NCBI GenBank assembly: GCA_023375785.1
Contig: SZWC01003929.1
Span: forward strand, 153,821 to 185,125
Length of the DNA: 31,305 bases
From: Penium margaritaceum
Taxonomy: Eukaryota > Streptophyta > Zygnematophyceae > Desmidiales > Peniaceae
Direction: 5' to 3'
A model generated the notes under the pieces. That model was given only the letters and a program-made list of their open reading frames with translations. It did not search any database and was not told where the DNA came from. A program made the position numbers and the translations under genes. Below, in pieces: positions 20,603-30,505 of the stretch. Every line of letters begins with the position of its first letter. The stretch's first letter is position 1.

Positions 20603-21500
20603 TCACGCCCGTGAGTTTGCTCGTTCATCTTTCATGAGCTCGGGTGGTCCCGTCAAAGTGGAATGACGGTAGCGTAGAAGCTGCCAAAGATCTGGGAGAA
20701 CCAGATTCACAACTTCCACTATTAGTGTGCTTGCATGGTCACACTCAATTGCATCAAGCCATTTATGGTGAGCAGTGCAGACCACACCAGAGACCTATTG
20801 ATTCCATCATGTGGACACACGTATGCACCACATGGGTCCAAGGAGGTGGGCGTCCTCAGGCTGGATGACGAGCGTTAAATCACCGTGCTGTTCATTAGCC
20901 TTATGATGGCCAAACTCCTATCCATGCAACTCATTTTTTGGGAGGGGGTGTGAAATGGTGCCTCCCTCGAGGCCCCCATGCCAAGAGGCTCATGGAGCAC
21001 GGTTGGAACCTAACACTGAAAAGAAGGCATTGGGCCAGTGCTCACTTGACGTGTGAATGGGTCAAGCAAATTGTTGCCCTGTAATATGAACAAATGTGCG
21101 GTGAACTTGGCATGACCATGGGTGACACAAACATGCTCCTTGTGTTTGACAAATGGATACCATTGTGCTACAAAGCATTTCAGGAATGATTGTACATGCA
21201 CTACCTGTACATGCACATAATGTAGGTGCTCATAGGCTGCACTAGTAAAAAGCACAACATGCGGATGTCGGGATCATCCACCCACTTGAAAGCAAGCTTG
21301 AAGAAATCTTTCCCACGTGGGGTGTCAACTGCAGCAAGGCTGGAGATGGGATGAACATAGGCATGAAGGACATCAAGGAGGCTGGTTGTGGTTGGTTTTG
21401 GAAACTTGGACATATGTGCAAGCGGTTGAGCCCATGGTCAAAAGTGCATGGGGGCGTGGATTTCCACGTGTGTTTGAGCCAGTTTTTCACCATATTGAAG
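20603..21500 (-). pseudogene. Unidentified decayed coding sequence on the minus strand
   Basis: Several minus-strand frames read like broken protein-coding sequence: LAFKWVDDPDIRMLCFLLVQP (about 21300-21240), CFVAQWYPFVKHKEHVCVTHG (about 21190-21110) and IEVVNLVLPDLWQLLRYRHS-type sequence (about 20730-20640). The pieces lie in order on one strand with frame changes, which is how old transposon proteins look. I cannot assign a family. Confidence 0.3.
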
Positions 21501-21810
21501 TGCCTATTGTGGGCCGCTTGCTTTTCTTATAATGATGTGCCCATTCCCGAGGATGAGGTTGTGTAGGTGTGTGTGAGTCTTGAAGATATCATCGGCTTCT
21601 ATTGTTCACATGTGTCTATGCTTGCTGGCTGTTGAATCTGATCCGGACCTGTATCCTTGCAACTGTGTATCCACATAACAAGAACCACAAAGTAGCAGTA
21701 CAATGGCAAAAAACACCAGCGCGTGGCTCTTAAATGAGACCAAAAAAACAAACTCATTCAAATCCAACCAGCACAAAAATAGCTAGTAACAAATTTGATT
21801 CTCCGGAGGG

Positions 21811-22120
21811 TATTGGAGGAACTTGAGAGTTGGGGACAAATGATGAGCTGAAGTGTTGTTAAAAAACCATTGGTGTGCTTGCTTTGGTTGTAAGAGCATA
21901 AGAATGTTGTACTAGGTTTCAGCTGGTGGTTTGAGTGCTGGTTACAACACCTGAGTACTACTAAGTTCTATAAGATTACTCACATCCACAAGTGGTACAT
22001 GGGAATTTTTTTAGGCATGTGACCAAGCCTTCCATGCCGAGCGATGATAAAGCTTCTGACAAGCTTTTGTTTCTCATGCATCACTCTCTGTGCGTGCTCT
22101 AATACTAGTAGATGATAAAA
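21811..22120 (+). repeat. Left LTR relic of the old copia element
   Basis: It starts TATTGGAGGAAC, as does 27253, followed by shared GCTTTGGTTRTA-type sequence. Its right part (GAGCGATGA-AAAGCTT...ACAAGCTTT..., 22039-22089) matches 28488-28540 clearly. Overall identity is low and the right boundary is uncertain. Confidence 0.6.
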
Positions 22121-22221
22121 CTCATGAGTTGTATATGTAGCGTGATCTATACCGGATTTGTGCCCCTTGTTATAACCACGCGTCATGTCCACATGCTCGC
22201 CGTGTTGGGGAGGGTTCTCAT

Positions 22222-23870
22222 GTGGCTGATCCCATCACACCAAGAACATCAATGGGTCCCATGGTCGTGACACCATATGTTTTTCATGCTCCTCCTATCA
22301 TTGCAGCTAAATCCCTCACGCCCATTGCGCCACCTATCTCATCACCCACTGTCAATGTCACGTCTCCTGATTTTTCCTCGACAACTCATTTCCAGACCTT
22401 TGTTTTGCCCTCTGTATCCTCCTTTCCCTCAGAGCTAGCCTTGTATCACACTATTACATCCATTTATTTGACACCCTTTATTCCATAGGTCTTAACTCCT
22501 AACTCCAACAGGAGCACCCCCTTATACAACCTTCAACTGTACGTGACTCATCTACTAGTTCTAATTCTAATTCCTATGCACCTGATTCATCGTCACCCAC
22601 ACATCCATACTCTTGTAAGGTAGGACGGTGCCTTTGTCTGCAACCATCCAATGTCCAACATCCAACCCTAAGTCCACATCAGCCGATGCTGCTGTTATTG
22701 GCCCGCGTGATTGTGAGTGGCGACACTGGCACAAGATACTCGTGTTGTCTGTCTAGAAGGAATCTGAGAGTGTGATCTCACAAGAGTACGTGGCGGGATA
22801 TTTACAGTTGTAGCGTGAGCATATTCGTGCTCATAATATAGCAAAGCAGTAGGAAGTGCATGATATATGGCCCATTGGACAAGCATGTGTGCAATGTAGA
22901 TTAGTCAAAGGCCTATCAAATCCTGCCCTTGTACAGTAGGTAACCAGTTCAGAGCATGGTTGCCTTGGCTGAACATGGTTTACATTATTGCTAAGTTTCC
23001 CTTCAAGTAGAAGGATGAAAAGGCGGAATGAGTGTATCGCATAAAGAATAACCCTGACGGCTTGACTGATTGCTACAAGGTCCATCTTGAGGCAAAACAC
23101 AATTCCCAAGTGGAAGGGATAGCCTTTGATGCCACAATTCCACCTATTGGCAGGATGGACACAACATGTGACCTTCTTGGGCTTCTGGCACAACATCATG
23201 AAGAATTTCATCAAATACACGCGAAATCCTGTATGGGCACAAGTAATCACCTGAGCACCGGAACAGCAAGAATAGAACGAGACTTGAGCGTGGTGGGTAG
23301 AGCGACACTGATCTATCTCTTTTCATTTGTAAACCATGTACCACTTTTGTGGTGATATTGGTGTACATTGACAATCTTCTAATTCTGTCCCTGGACATTA
23401 TACTGGTCTTCCATGTCAAGGATATGCTACAAGCTAAATACATGTTGAAACATTTTGAAGAGGTTGAGGTCTTTTTGGAAATATAGATTGCTTTAGATGA
23501 AGAGTGTACAATATTTCACATTCATCTTTTCAGTTACATTGAGACCCTGCAGGACTGCTTCTCTACCCTTTTGAGAGATTTCCCTTCTGCGTCTACATCC
23601 GTGATCCCTAATGGACAGAAGGTGCCAAAGTTTATTGACCCAGTTTGTATGGCCGAGCCAGTGGATGTGACCTTGTACTTGTGCCTCATTGGCTCCCTCA
23701 TGTTCTTCACAACTACATGGCTCAACATTTCTTTAACCATGAACTTGCTACAGCACTTCTTTTATAATCCACATATCCATCATTTTGGAGGCAACTGTAC
23801 GTGTCGTGATGTATGTGTTGTGAAGACCACATCACGAGCCCATGCATCGGATGTCGTACCCTACTGATTT
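22222..23870 (+). pseudogene. Decayed copia reverse transcriptase with linker
   Basis: 22222-22680 encodes a Pro/Ser/Thr-rich stretch like the linker between copia integrase and reverse transcriptase. From ~23030 the landmarks are YRIKNNPDG, then QVEGIAFDATIPPIGRMDT, a damaged YxDD box reading YIDN (23365-23376), KHFEEVEVF, then CLIGSLMFFTTTWLNISL and NPHIHHFGG (to ~23795). The second catalytic Asp is Asn. Several frame changes and stops are present, so this is much older than the copia copy at 13.4-19.8 kb and from a different lineage, since the motif wording differs throughout. The frame breaks down near 23870, where the transposase-bearing insert begins. Confidence 0.78.
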
Positions 23871-24146
23871 ATGATTTTGTTATTTCAATTATAGTTTCAG
23901 ATGACTAATTCAATGTTACATTTACAAGCTGAAGTTGTTTCTTCTTAATACAAATACGCTTCCATGATTCATTCGTCTAGACCTGGACTTGACCATGTTG
24001 GAATCTTTTTGTGTCATGAAACGTGTACTCTACAATTTTGGTTACAGGGCTGGAACTCTCACACTAGACGTGGGATTTGGAAACCAGCGAGAAAGACAAG
24101 AAACAAAAATGACATTTGAAAATGACAATTTTTGCTCAATGGGCAT

Positions 24147-26106
24147 TCACACAACCACATATTCCTCCTCATAGCCCTCAATCTCTTGCTCACCCATGAA
24201 GCTGACGGTGTCCGTTGCTGCCTCGAGGATGTCAAACCCTGCACCGCTCCATGCGTTGCGGACTAGCACATTGTTTTTCCGGAGATGTGCCCATCCAAGG
24301 TGCATCCAACCGACGGCTACATCTTTGATGTGACGCATGCCCATGATCACGGTGTCATATCGAAGGCCGGAGGCCTTCGGTCACACATCCAGAGTAGGCG
24401 TTTAAGAATTCAGACTTGAACGGATGCTAGAGGCGCACGTCAGCTGGCTGCAGTGTGGATGTATACCCAGCGGGTATGTAAAACATCAGGGTCAAAGGGA
24501 AACGCTCATCGATGCAGGCCTGAAACAACAACAAAGCCTGCGGACGCCGTGCATCCAACAACATATTGGCATGCTCGTTGAAAGACGCGGCGTCTTGCAA
24601 ACATCGATGAAGTACAGTTCTAAAATGATCGCAAACCACTCCTTTGACTTCTCAACGCTGGCAAAGTGATCGTGCGTGCGCAAAAAGTGTCATCCCATGT
24701 TGCACAGCATGTAGTCGGAGTTTGCACCCTTTGGATGGCATGCCGTTGTCTTCCCTGTCCAGATCACCTGCAGCGGTAGGACCTCACCATCTTTTTCTGA
24801 TACAAGCAAAGAAGTAACCTGTCTTTTTTCATCTTTCCCGAGGACCTTCACGTCCTTAGAGCCGTAGGGTGCGTATATGTAGCAGGGAGTTGGGACCAGC
24901 GTTGACCACCAGTGCATCAAGGATTTGGTGCAAGCGACCAAGAAACGTGGCGCGCCTGAACATGCTGCACGCACGTGCCTCCCAGTCATCGGATAGCTTC
25001 TGCGATGCTGTGGTCCTGCACCGCCATGTCCACCCCAGCTCTGTCAAGATGAAGTTACGGTACCACCCTCGGGAGAACAGGTCAATGTCCAGTTTTCCCC
25101 CGAGGTGCATGATGCCTTCTCCACTAGCAGCGCCAACAACTTGTCGCGGATGGTGCGGATGGATAGCGGATCACTGCACTTACGAATGTGCTCAAGGGCT
25201 CGAAGGATTTTTCCCTTGAGCGTGCGGTGCTTCAAAAAGTGTGACTTTTGCCCCTTGCTGTCCTATACCCGTGACGTTATATTGGCAGGTTCTTCGACCG
25301 GCTCCCTTGATGCTGCTACGAGGGCACCGGTGTAAATGGGGCGGAGGTGGAAACATCCTTTCTCGTCCCAGCCGCGCACGGTATTGGGCGACAGTTTCTG
25401 GTAGATGGAGGGTACATGTGGCAGGCGGTAGTGGTTGTCAAGAAAATCCAATGCCTTGCCGTAAGTACTAGTATGGACGACGGCAACATGGATGATGGGG
25501 ACATGCCCCAGGCCATACCAATCCATGTATGGATCGCGTCTGCCGCTATCTGCTGCCTTCGCTTCAGGGTGAGGAGGAGGGGGGGAGGGGGTGCTCCGGG
25601 GTACATATGGCATCGACAAGGGCAACAGCTGCACCGGCGATGGCATCGTCTTCGAGTTCCTCCATGAGCAACTTGAACGCTGCGAGGTCTGCACGTTTGA
25701 GCTCAGCTTCGCGGGCAGGTTCCTCCAAGACGATGACAGCCGCGGCATGCTCATCGGCCACGCCACCAATGTCATCGGAGTCATCGACGACATCATCATC
25801 GCTCGTGGGTGCTAATTTGTCCCCGTCATCCGAGAGGACGACGCATCTCACTTTGCGCTACGGGAGAGCCCCATGGATGCCTTCCTCCGGTGACTTGGAT
25901 AATGTTGGTTGGGATGTGCTGACTGCAACATCCTCAGGTGAAGGAAAAATAGAGGGAAGGGGGCTAAACTGGTGCTTCCTGGGGCGTCCGGGACTTGGAC
26001 GGGGATGGGGGACAAGCACTGGCTTCGGAGCAGCCAGCACTTTTGCGACATGCACTCGATGCTCCTCCCAAGTCACATTGTTGAAGAAACTGGTTTGGCG
26101 CGACAT
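24147..26106 (-). pseudogene. Decayed pogo/Tigger-like DDE transposase
   Basis: Minus-strand pieces in order give: an N-terminus with an AT-hook-like PGRPRKH (~26040); an acidic stretch (25850-25560); a helix-turn-helix-like ALDFLDNHYRLPHVPSIY (~25430); a CENP-B-like DNA-binding part (SIRTIRDKLLALLVEKAS, then FSRGWYRNFI); the DDE_1 core (DALVVNAG, GSKDVKVLGKDEKRQVTSLL, PLQVIWTGKT; NMLLDARRP; IPAGYTSTLQPADVRL); and a C-terminal NVLVRNAWSGAGF. These landmarks belong to the pogo/Tigger branch of Tc1/mariner, which cuts and pastes DNA into TA sites. The first catalytic Asp, expected in VVNAD, is Gly. At least four frame shifts occur, one right after that residue. No terminal inverted repeats were confidently found. 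The copy sits between the two halves of an older copia polyprotein. Confidence 0.82.
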
Positions 26107-26178
26107 GGCAAGTGTTGACTGGTGATTGCACGAACATCACCTGGTTTGGGACAATGGCTTCATGAACTCACTTGAACG

Positions 26179-26224
26179 CCACTCAACTGGAATCGCCAGT
26201 GCAATGGCGATGCCGGTTGAGTGG
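26179..26224. repeat. 20-bp imperfect hairpin upstream of the transposase relic
   Basis: CCACTCAACTGGAATCGCCA (26179-26198) pairs with 26205-26224 at 18 of 20 positions across a 6-base loop. It lies about 70 bp outside the transposase start on its 5' side. It may be a subterminal structure of that DNA transposon or a small independent element. Confidence 0.8.
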
Positions 26225-26460
26225 CGACGCCGGACCACTCATAAAACTTCAACTTCCACGGTCCTGCTACGCACGTATTGACGAGCCGACAAAATGGTTG
26301 TCTCGATGTGTACACGCCTGATCTTGAACGCATCACCTGGTGCTCTTTTGTGAATGGTATAAATCGAAATCACAAGTACAACCCCATATTTCTTTGTCAT
26401 CACAAAATACACTTTAATGATGCACCCGGGTGATGAATTAACGTTATGACATGAGAATTC

Positions 26461-26966
26461 GTGAGACTGACGAAATCAAAGTTCACTAGCGTATCTAGAT
26501 TCATTGACATTGACCGTGCATGGAGGACTGCTGATGGGTTAGAGGTAAACGGAAGAGGCAAACAGGCCATGTGTTCCTACCATGAATTGCAACACTACTA
26601 TAGAAGAACAGGAAGTAGGACTGTGTTGCTTGCAGCACGAAAGATGTCGAGCATGTTGCCCCTGGAGCACGAGCTTATCATAATGTTTGGTTGCGTGAAC
26701 TACATCAACCAGTGGAATGCATTGTTTTGCATTGTGACAGCTGCGTTACAGCTGATAATGCTGCTAATGATGATGTTTTCCATGCTTGCACAAAACAGAT
26801 TGCAGTAATGTACCACTGTGTGCATGGTCTTTGGGAGCAGCGACAGGTTGGCTTCGTGTGGATTGCTATAAAGCGCCTACTCGCAGACTTCTCAATAAAG
26901 GAGTTGGGTTGTGGTGAGCTTGAATGTGCACTGGAGGCTGTCAGACTCGAATTTATGCTTCCTTAG
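26461..26966 (+). pseudogene. Decayed copia RNase H, second half of the old copia relic
   Basis: Starting around SRFIDIDRAW, a degraded version of the usual FTDADWAG, the frames read VACSTKDVEHVAPGARAY and then WLRELHQPVE, IVLHCDS, FHACTKQIAVMYHCV and LLADFSIKELG. This is the standard RNase H order of a copia polyprotein, with the AEAEY acidic box lost. At least one frame change is needed. The domain continues the reverse transcriptase relic that stops near 23870, so the two were one polyprotein before the transposase-bearing DNA entered. Confidence 0.75.
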
Positions 26967-27252
26967 TTATGTGGCATGGAAAGCCTACATTTGGTTTGAG
27001 TTTTGTATGTGTCACATCTCATCAGAAATCCAAATGTTGTTCTCACATTGTTGTCTCATCTATTCTAAATCGTGCTTGTTCATGAACATGATGGGCAGGG
27101 ATCATGGAGGAGTGCTTTTGTATGGGAATGCTCTGGCACTGATTACGATCCCACAACCTCTGTTCATGCACACGCAGGCACACGTTGAGTTGTGGAAGAT
27201 GGTGACCAAGGGCCAGCTAGAATATCCTCATGGTCAATGAAAGCGATTCATG

Positions 27253-27404
27253 TATTGGAGGAACCTGGGGATTAAGGGAAAACAGCCAATGATGAATAGA
27301 ATAAATTGTCCAAAACTACCCATTGTCTAGCTTTGGTTATAGGACCAAAGTAGTGTTACCACAGTGATTCCTATATTCGTTCAGTTTTTTAAAAACGAAT
27401 GAAG
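27253..27404 (+). repeat. Right LTR relic of the old copia element, first part
   Basis: It begins TATTGGAGGAACCTGGGG and shares CCATTG...GCTTTGGTTATA with the left LTR relic. It breaks at AACGAATGAAG (27394-27404), which recurs at 28333. Confidence 0.55.
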
Positions 27405-28332
27405 TGATCTCATAATTTGCCCAATTTGGGTCCTTGGGCAATATTTATGGTGATTCTCTCATGACAGGCCTCTTTTTGTAATTGAACCCTAAATTCTCCT
27501 AGAGACCTTTTCAGGCCCTCTTTGACGAGGTTCCGCATCGAGAAAAAAACTGTTCCAACTGCTTGACAATTTGAGTTGTCAAACAATGGCCCCCCTCACA
27601 ACGGTTCATAGCAACTCCGCCATGCACTCACACATGTCCACCACGTCTGCAACCTCCACATGGTGGACACCTAATGGTATTGCTACGGCAGTGCTCTCAC
27701 ATTGGAAGGCGGAGCAGCTACACCGAGCGACAATTAGCGACTGTCGGCGCCTCTGTGTGCGAAGGCCAAGTTTCCTTGACTCTCACGAGTCCGGCATGCA
27801 CGAAAGTCCGCTTCTCGACCTCGCTACCTGAACGACGATGGGAACGTGGAGTAGCGACCTGGGATTTGTTTACCAGTTGCTACAGCTCCGAGGTTGTAGC
27901 AGCTCCTAGCAACTCCGGATCGCCTCGCCCGAAGTTCGCGGGGTCTTTTGTGGTCAGCGACAACTTCAGCTTGAGTTGAGCTCGCGTTGCCCCTCCTTGA
28001 CGTGGCAAGCGGAGTTGAGTTGGTACGGTGTGAGGGAGGCCAATGGATGACTCCAGCAAGTGCGTCAAAGCGTGTCTGACAAAGTCCAGTGCACTCTGAC
28101 GTGTCAGCAAAGCATGAGAGTTGCTTCATTGAAACATCAGAGTACATTCTTGTCAGCGTAGTGTACACTTTGAAGCTCGAGACATGAGCCGTCCTCGGTT
28201 GCGTGAGCTCGGATCCCGATTTCTGAAGTTTTTTTTACAGTGCAGATGGGATTTTAAAATAAGGGAGGTGATTCACCCAAACCACCCATAATCATGGTGG
28301 CGCTTGTGGGAGAATGAAAAGGTACAATTTTG
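27405..28332. mobile_element. Unidentified ~0.93-kb insertion in the right LTR relic
   Basis: The segment is bounded by the same 11 bases, AACGAATGAAG, at 27394-27404 and 28333-28343, as a target-site duplication would be. Inside, 27563-27627 and 28002-28067 are imperfect inverted copies of each other (shared blocks TTGAC, GTCA, TGGCC, CCTCAC, CAACTCCG), so the centre can fold back. A short frame (27571-27831) has no recognisable domain. A foldback or MITE-like element is the simplest reading. The family is unknown. Confidence 0.4.
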
Positions 28333-28640
28333 AACGAATGAAGGAATCAGTATGGTATTCTAGGTTCTAGCTTGTGTAAGGGGCTAGCTAAGGCACACGG
28401 GTTTTGCTGAGTGCTTTAGGATGATTCACATGCACAGGCGGGACATAGGAAAAGTCCGAGTCACGTAATTGAGCCCTCAACCACGAGCGATGAGAAAGCT
28501 TGTCACAAGCTTTCTCCTCTCACACCCATCACTCTCCAATTTTGCTTTTGTGAATCTACTACAGTCTTCTCTTTTGAGAGTTCTGGATGCTTCTGCCCAT
28601 GAACTACACATTCTACTTCTCCCCCTCTCTTCCCGTTTTT
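28333..28640 (+). repeat. Right LTR relic of the old copia element, second part
   Basis: It continues the match to the left LTR relic: GATTCACATGCACAGG against GATTACTCACATCCACAAG, and then the clearer block 28488-28540 against 22039-22089. The end is approximate. Confidence 0.5.
28492..28516. repeat. 12-bp perfect palindrome in the LTR relic
   Basis: GAGAAAGCTTGT and ACAAGCTTTCTC flank a single C. The matching block at 22045-22075 in the left LTR relic keeps a weakened version, so the stem belongs to the LTR family. Confidence 0.85.
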
Positions 28641-28686
28641 TGTAGCCAGAAGGACTGTGTGTAAGAGATGCAAGCTATATCATTTT

Positions 28687-29115
28687 AAAAAGTTGGCCAA
28701 AAACATTTTTTTAGAAATAGCCAAATGCTTAACCGTCTAAACCTACGGCTGCAGGTTTTTAGGCCACATGCAATGACTACACACATACGTGGTTCCGGCA
28801 CCGACGGGTGGACACACAATGAAAAGACACACAAATAGGACCCAAGGCCAGCCCACCAAGAAAGCTGATAAGACCACATGAAAAGCACATGGTGCCCTCG
28901 CAAGTCTCCGAGACGCCATGGTAGTTGTATACCAGCCATTGATGTGTGGACCACCATGGGATGGTGCTCCAACACCAGTTCGGTGCACATAAGGTATATG
29001 CACATGCATGGATACAACTTAATGGTCAACTGTACGTACACACAATGATGGCTTGCATCACAGTTATCCCCCATGACCCGATGGTACGCATGTCCATGTG
29101 CATGTATAACCAACA
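28687..29115 (-). repeat. Degraded LTR of the same family as the gag-only element
   Basis: Blocks line up in order with 1920-2322 of the left LTR. GGCCAAAAACA matches GGCCCAAAAACA; CCGTCTAAACCTA matches CCGTCTGAACCTA; CCGGCACCGACGGGTGGAC matches CCGGCACCGATCGGTGGAC; GCCAGCCCACCAAGAAAGCT matches GCCAGTCCACCGAGAAAACT; and GGTGCTCCAACACCAG matches GGTGCTCCGGTGCCAG. The end CCAACA (29110-29115) fits the LTR terminus, and total length (about 425 against 403) agrees. The ~245 bases of the other LTR end were not recognised. Orientation is minus, as in the intact element. Confidence 0.75.
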
Positions 29116-30008
29116 TGTGCATGTAATGACACCTTTAACATTCCATGCACATAACCCCATTTTTCATTCACCCTCCAATAATGGGACGAATAATGACAAA
29201 ACAAATGGATACCATGAACCTTTTGTGTAGGGGTTCTATGGTCAGGATGTTGGTCGCTCCACAAAATCGTCCACGAATGGGCACTAAATATTAAAGTGCT
29301 TCTTGCATGCATGAAACACATGAGTACATTCTGCAATGGAAAGGACACTCTGATTGTGACTACAAAGAATGATGGAAGGCATAAACTCATACAACTAATG
29401 GAACAAGTAGTTAATCTACATAGTCTTAGTAGCCCATTCCATAGAGGGAAATGCCCCGTCTCCAACAAGCGATACAATATGTATCCTGCATACCATTATG
29501 CCTGGATACAGCCGTGCCATCCAGAAGGAACATGTAGCCTTCCTGGACTTGTCTATCAAGGCAACAAGCCTAGCCACAATGCCTACAGCCGTCGACTACC
29601 ACTTAACACTATTGATGGATGCGGAGTTTGAGATTTGATGTCAAAACCACATAGGAGAAGCCCTCAAACACAAATGACTCATGGAGACCGTGCTCACATC
29701 GCATGGCGGAAACTACATCCTCCATGGTGTAGTTATAGTTCTTGAACACAACGTGCTTTTGGGATATAACAGGGGTTGAGAGTATCTGAGAAAATCACCA
29801 CTACGATCCCACCAAAATGCATGGAGCGTGTTACAAGAATGACGCTTTGTCATCACGAGCCACAAGCACAGTGCCAATGTGGCATTGCTCGTGTGGTAGA
29901 TGTTGTAGCCCCATCACATCTTGGTGAGTTCATCATTTAGTGTAAGGACATATCAGTTCTGATTTGAGAGAAAATCAACTCTAACATGGCCAGAAAGGCA
30001 TGAGAAGA
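29116..30008. other. No confident gene
   Basis: Open frames reach 137 codons on the minus strand (29064-29477) and 111 on the plus (29296-29631), but neither shows a motif I recognise. If the LTR relic to the left is a 3' LTR, this stretch would be the decayed interior of that element. Confidence 0.4.
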
Positions 30009-30420
30009 CTAGCCCAAACGATCCCATGGCCCAGGAAGTGGAATTAGGACAAGTGCAGCAATGTATCTTGCCTTGAAACAATGTGTATGAGCCAACATGG
30101 CAATGTCAGTGTGTAAGAAAACACTGGGGTTCAGGGGAGAAAATACCCATGATGAAATATGTACAACCAGGGATGAAGGGGAGGAGACGAAGGGGACACA
30201 GTGAGCAACATGATACGTCTCATCCAGACCTGAGGCACGGAGCAGTATGGCATGAGTCTTACAATAAATCTTTGTGGCATTCTTAGCAAAGTGCTCAACA
30301 ATAAGACCCATCCTAGTGCATGCTCAACAAGAGACCAGATTGAGCTCAAAAGTAGGGACAATAGCACATTGGAAATGTTCAAGGGGTAAAAAAGACCATC
30401 AATACACAACCCTGATATCC
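30009..30420 (-). pseudogene. Doubtful copia pre-integrase/integrase fragment
   Basis: One minus-strand frame reads GLCIDGLFYPLNISNVLLS then WSLVEHALGW, loosely like the copia pre-integrase pattern (xDGLYYL ... LWHxRLGH). A second, overlapping frame reads MGLIVEHFAKNATKIY and ILLRASGLDETYHVAHCV, loosely like the copia segment NGLVER...ASGLPExYW. Both readings use the same DNA, so at most one is right. Chance similarity is possible. Confidence 0.28.
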
Positions 30421-30505
30421 TGTAAATGCAGTGACTGACTAGATCCCATGCGACCCGATCAAAGAGACCGAACACAACCAAGAACAATAAAATCACCTCC
30501 ACCAT

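Larger units (their letters stand above)
21811..28640 (+). mobile_element. Old Ty1/copia relic with nested insertions
   Basis: Related sequences at 21811-22120 and at 27253-27404 plus 28333-28640 look like its two LTRs. Between them lie a copia reverse transcriptase relic (22960-23870) and an RNase H relic (26461-26966), both plus strand and in the proper order. The 23870-26460 gap holds a minus-strand DNA transposase. Gag, protease and integrase were not found, so about 2.5 kb seems to have been deleted after the left LTR. Limits are approximate, and no target-site duplication was identified. Confidence 0.65.

Noticed and set aside
22831..23250. 139-codon minus-strand frame
   Set aside because: It overlaps the plus-strand copia reverse transcriptase relic, which has recognisable ordered motifs; this frame has none.
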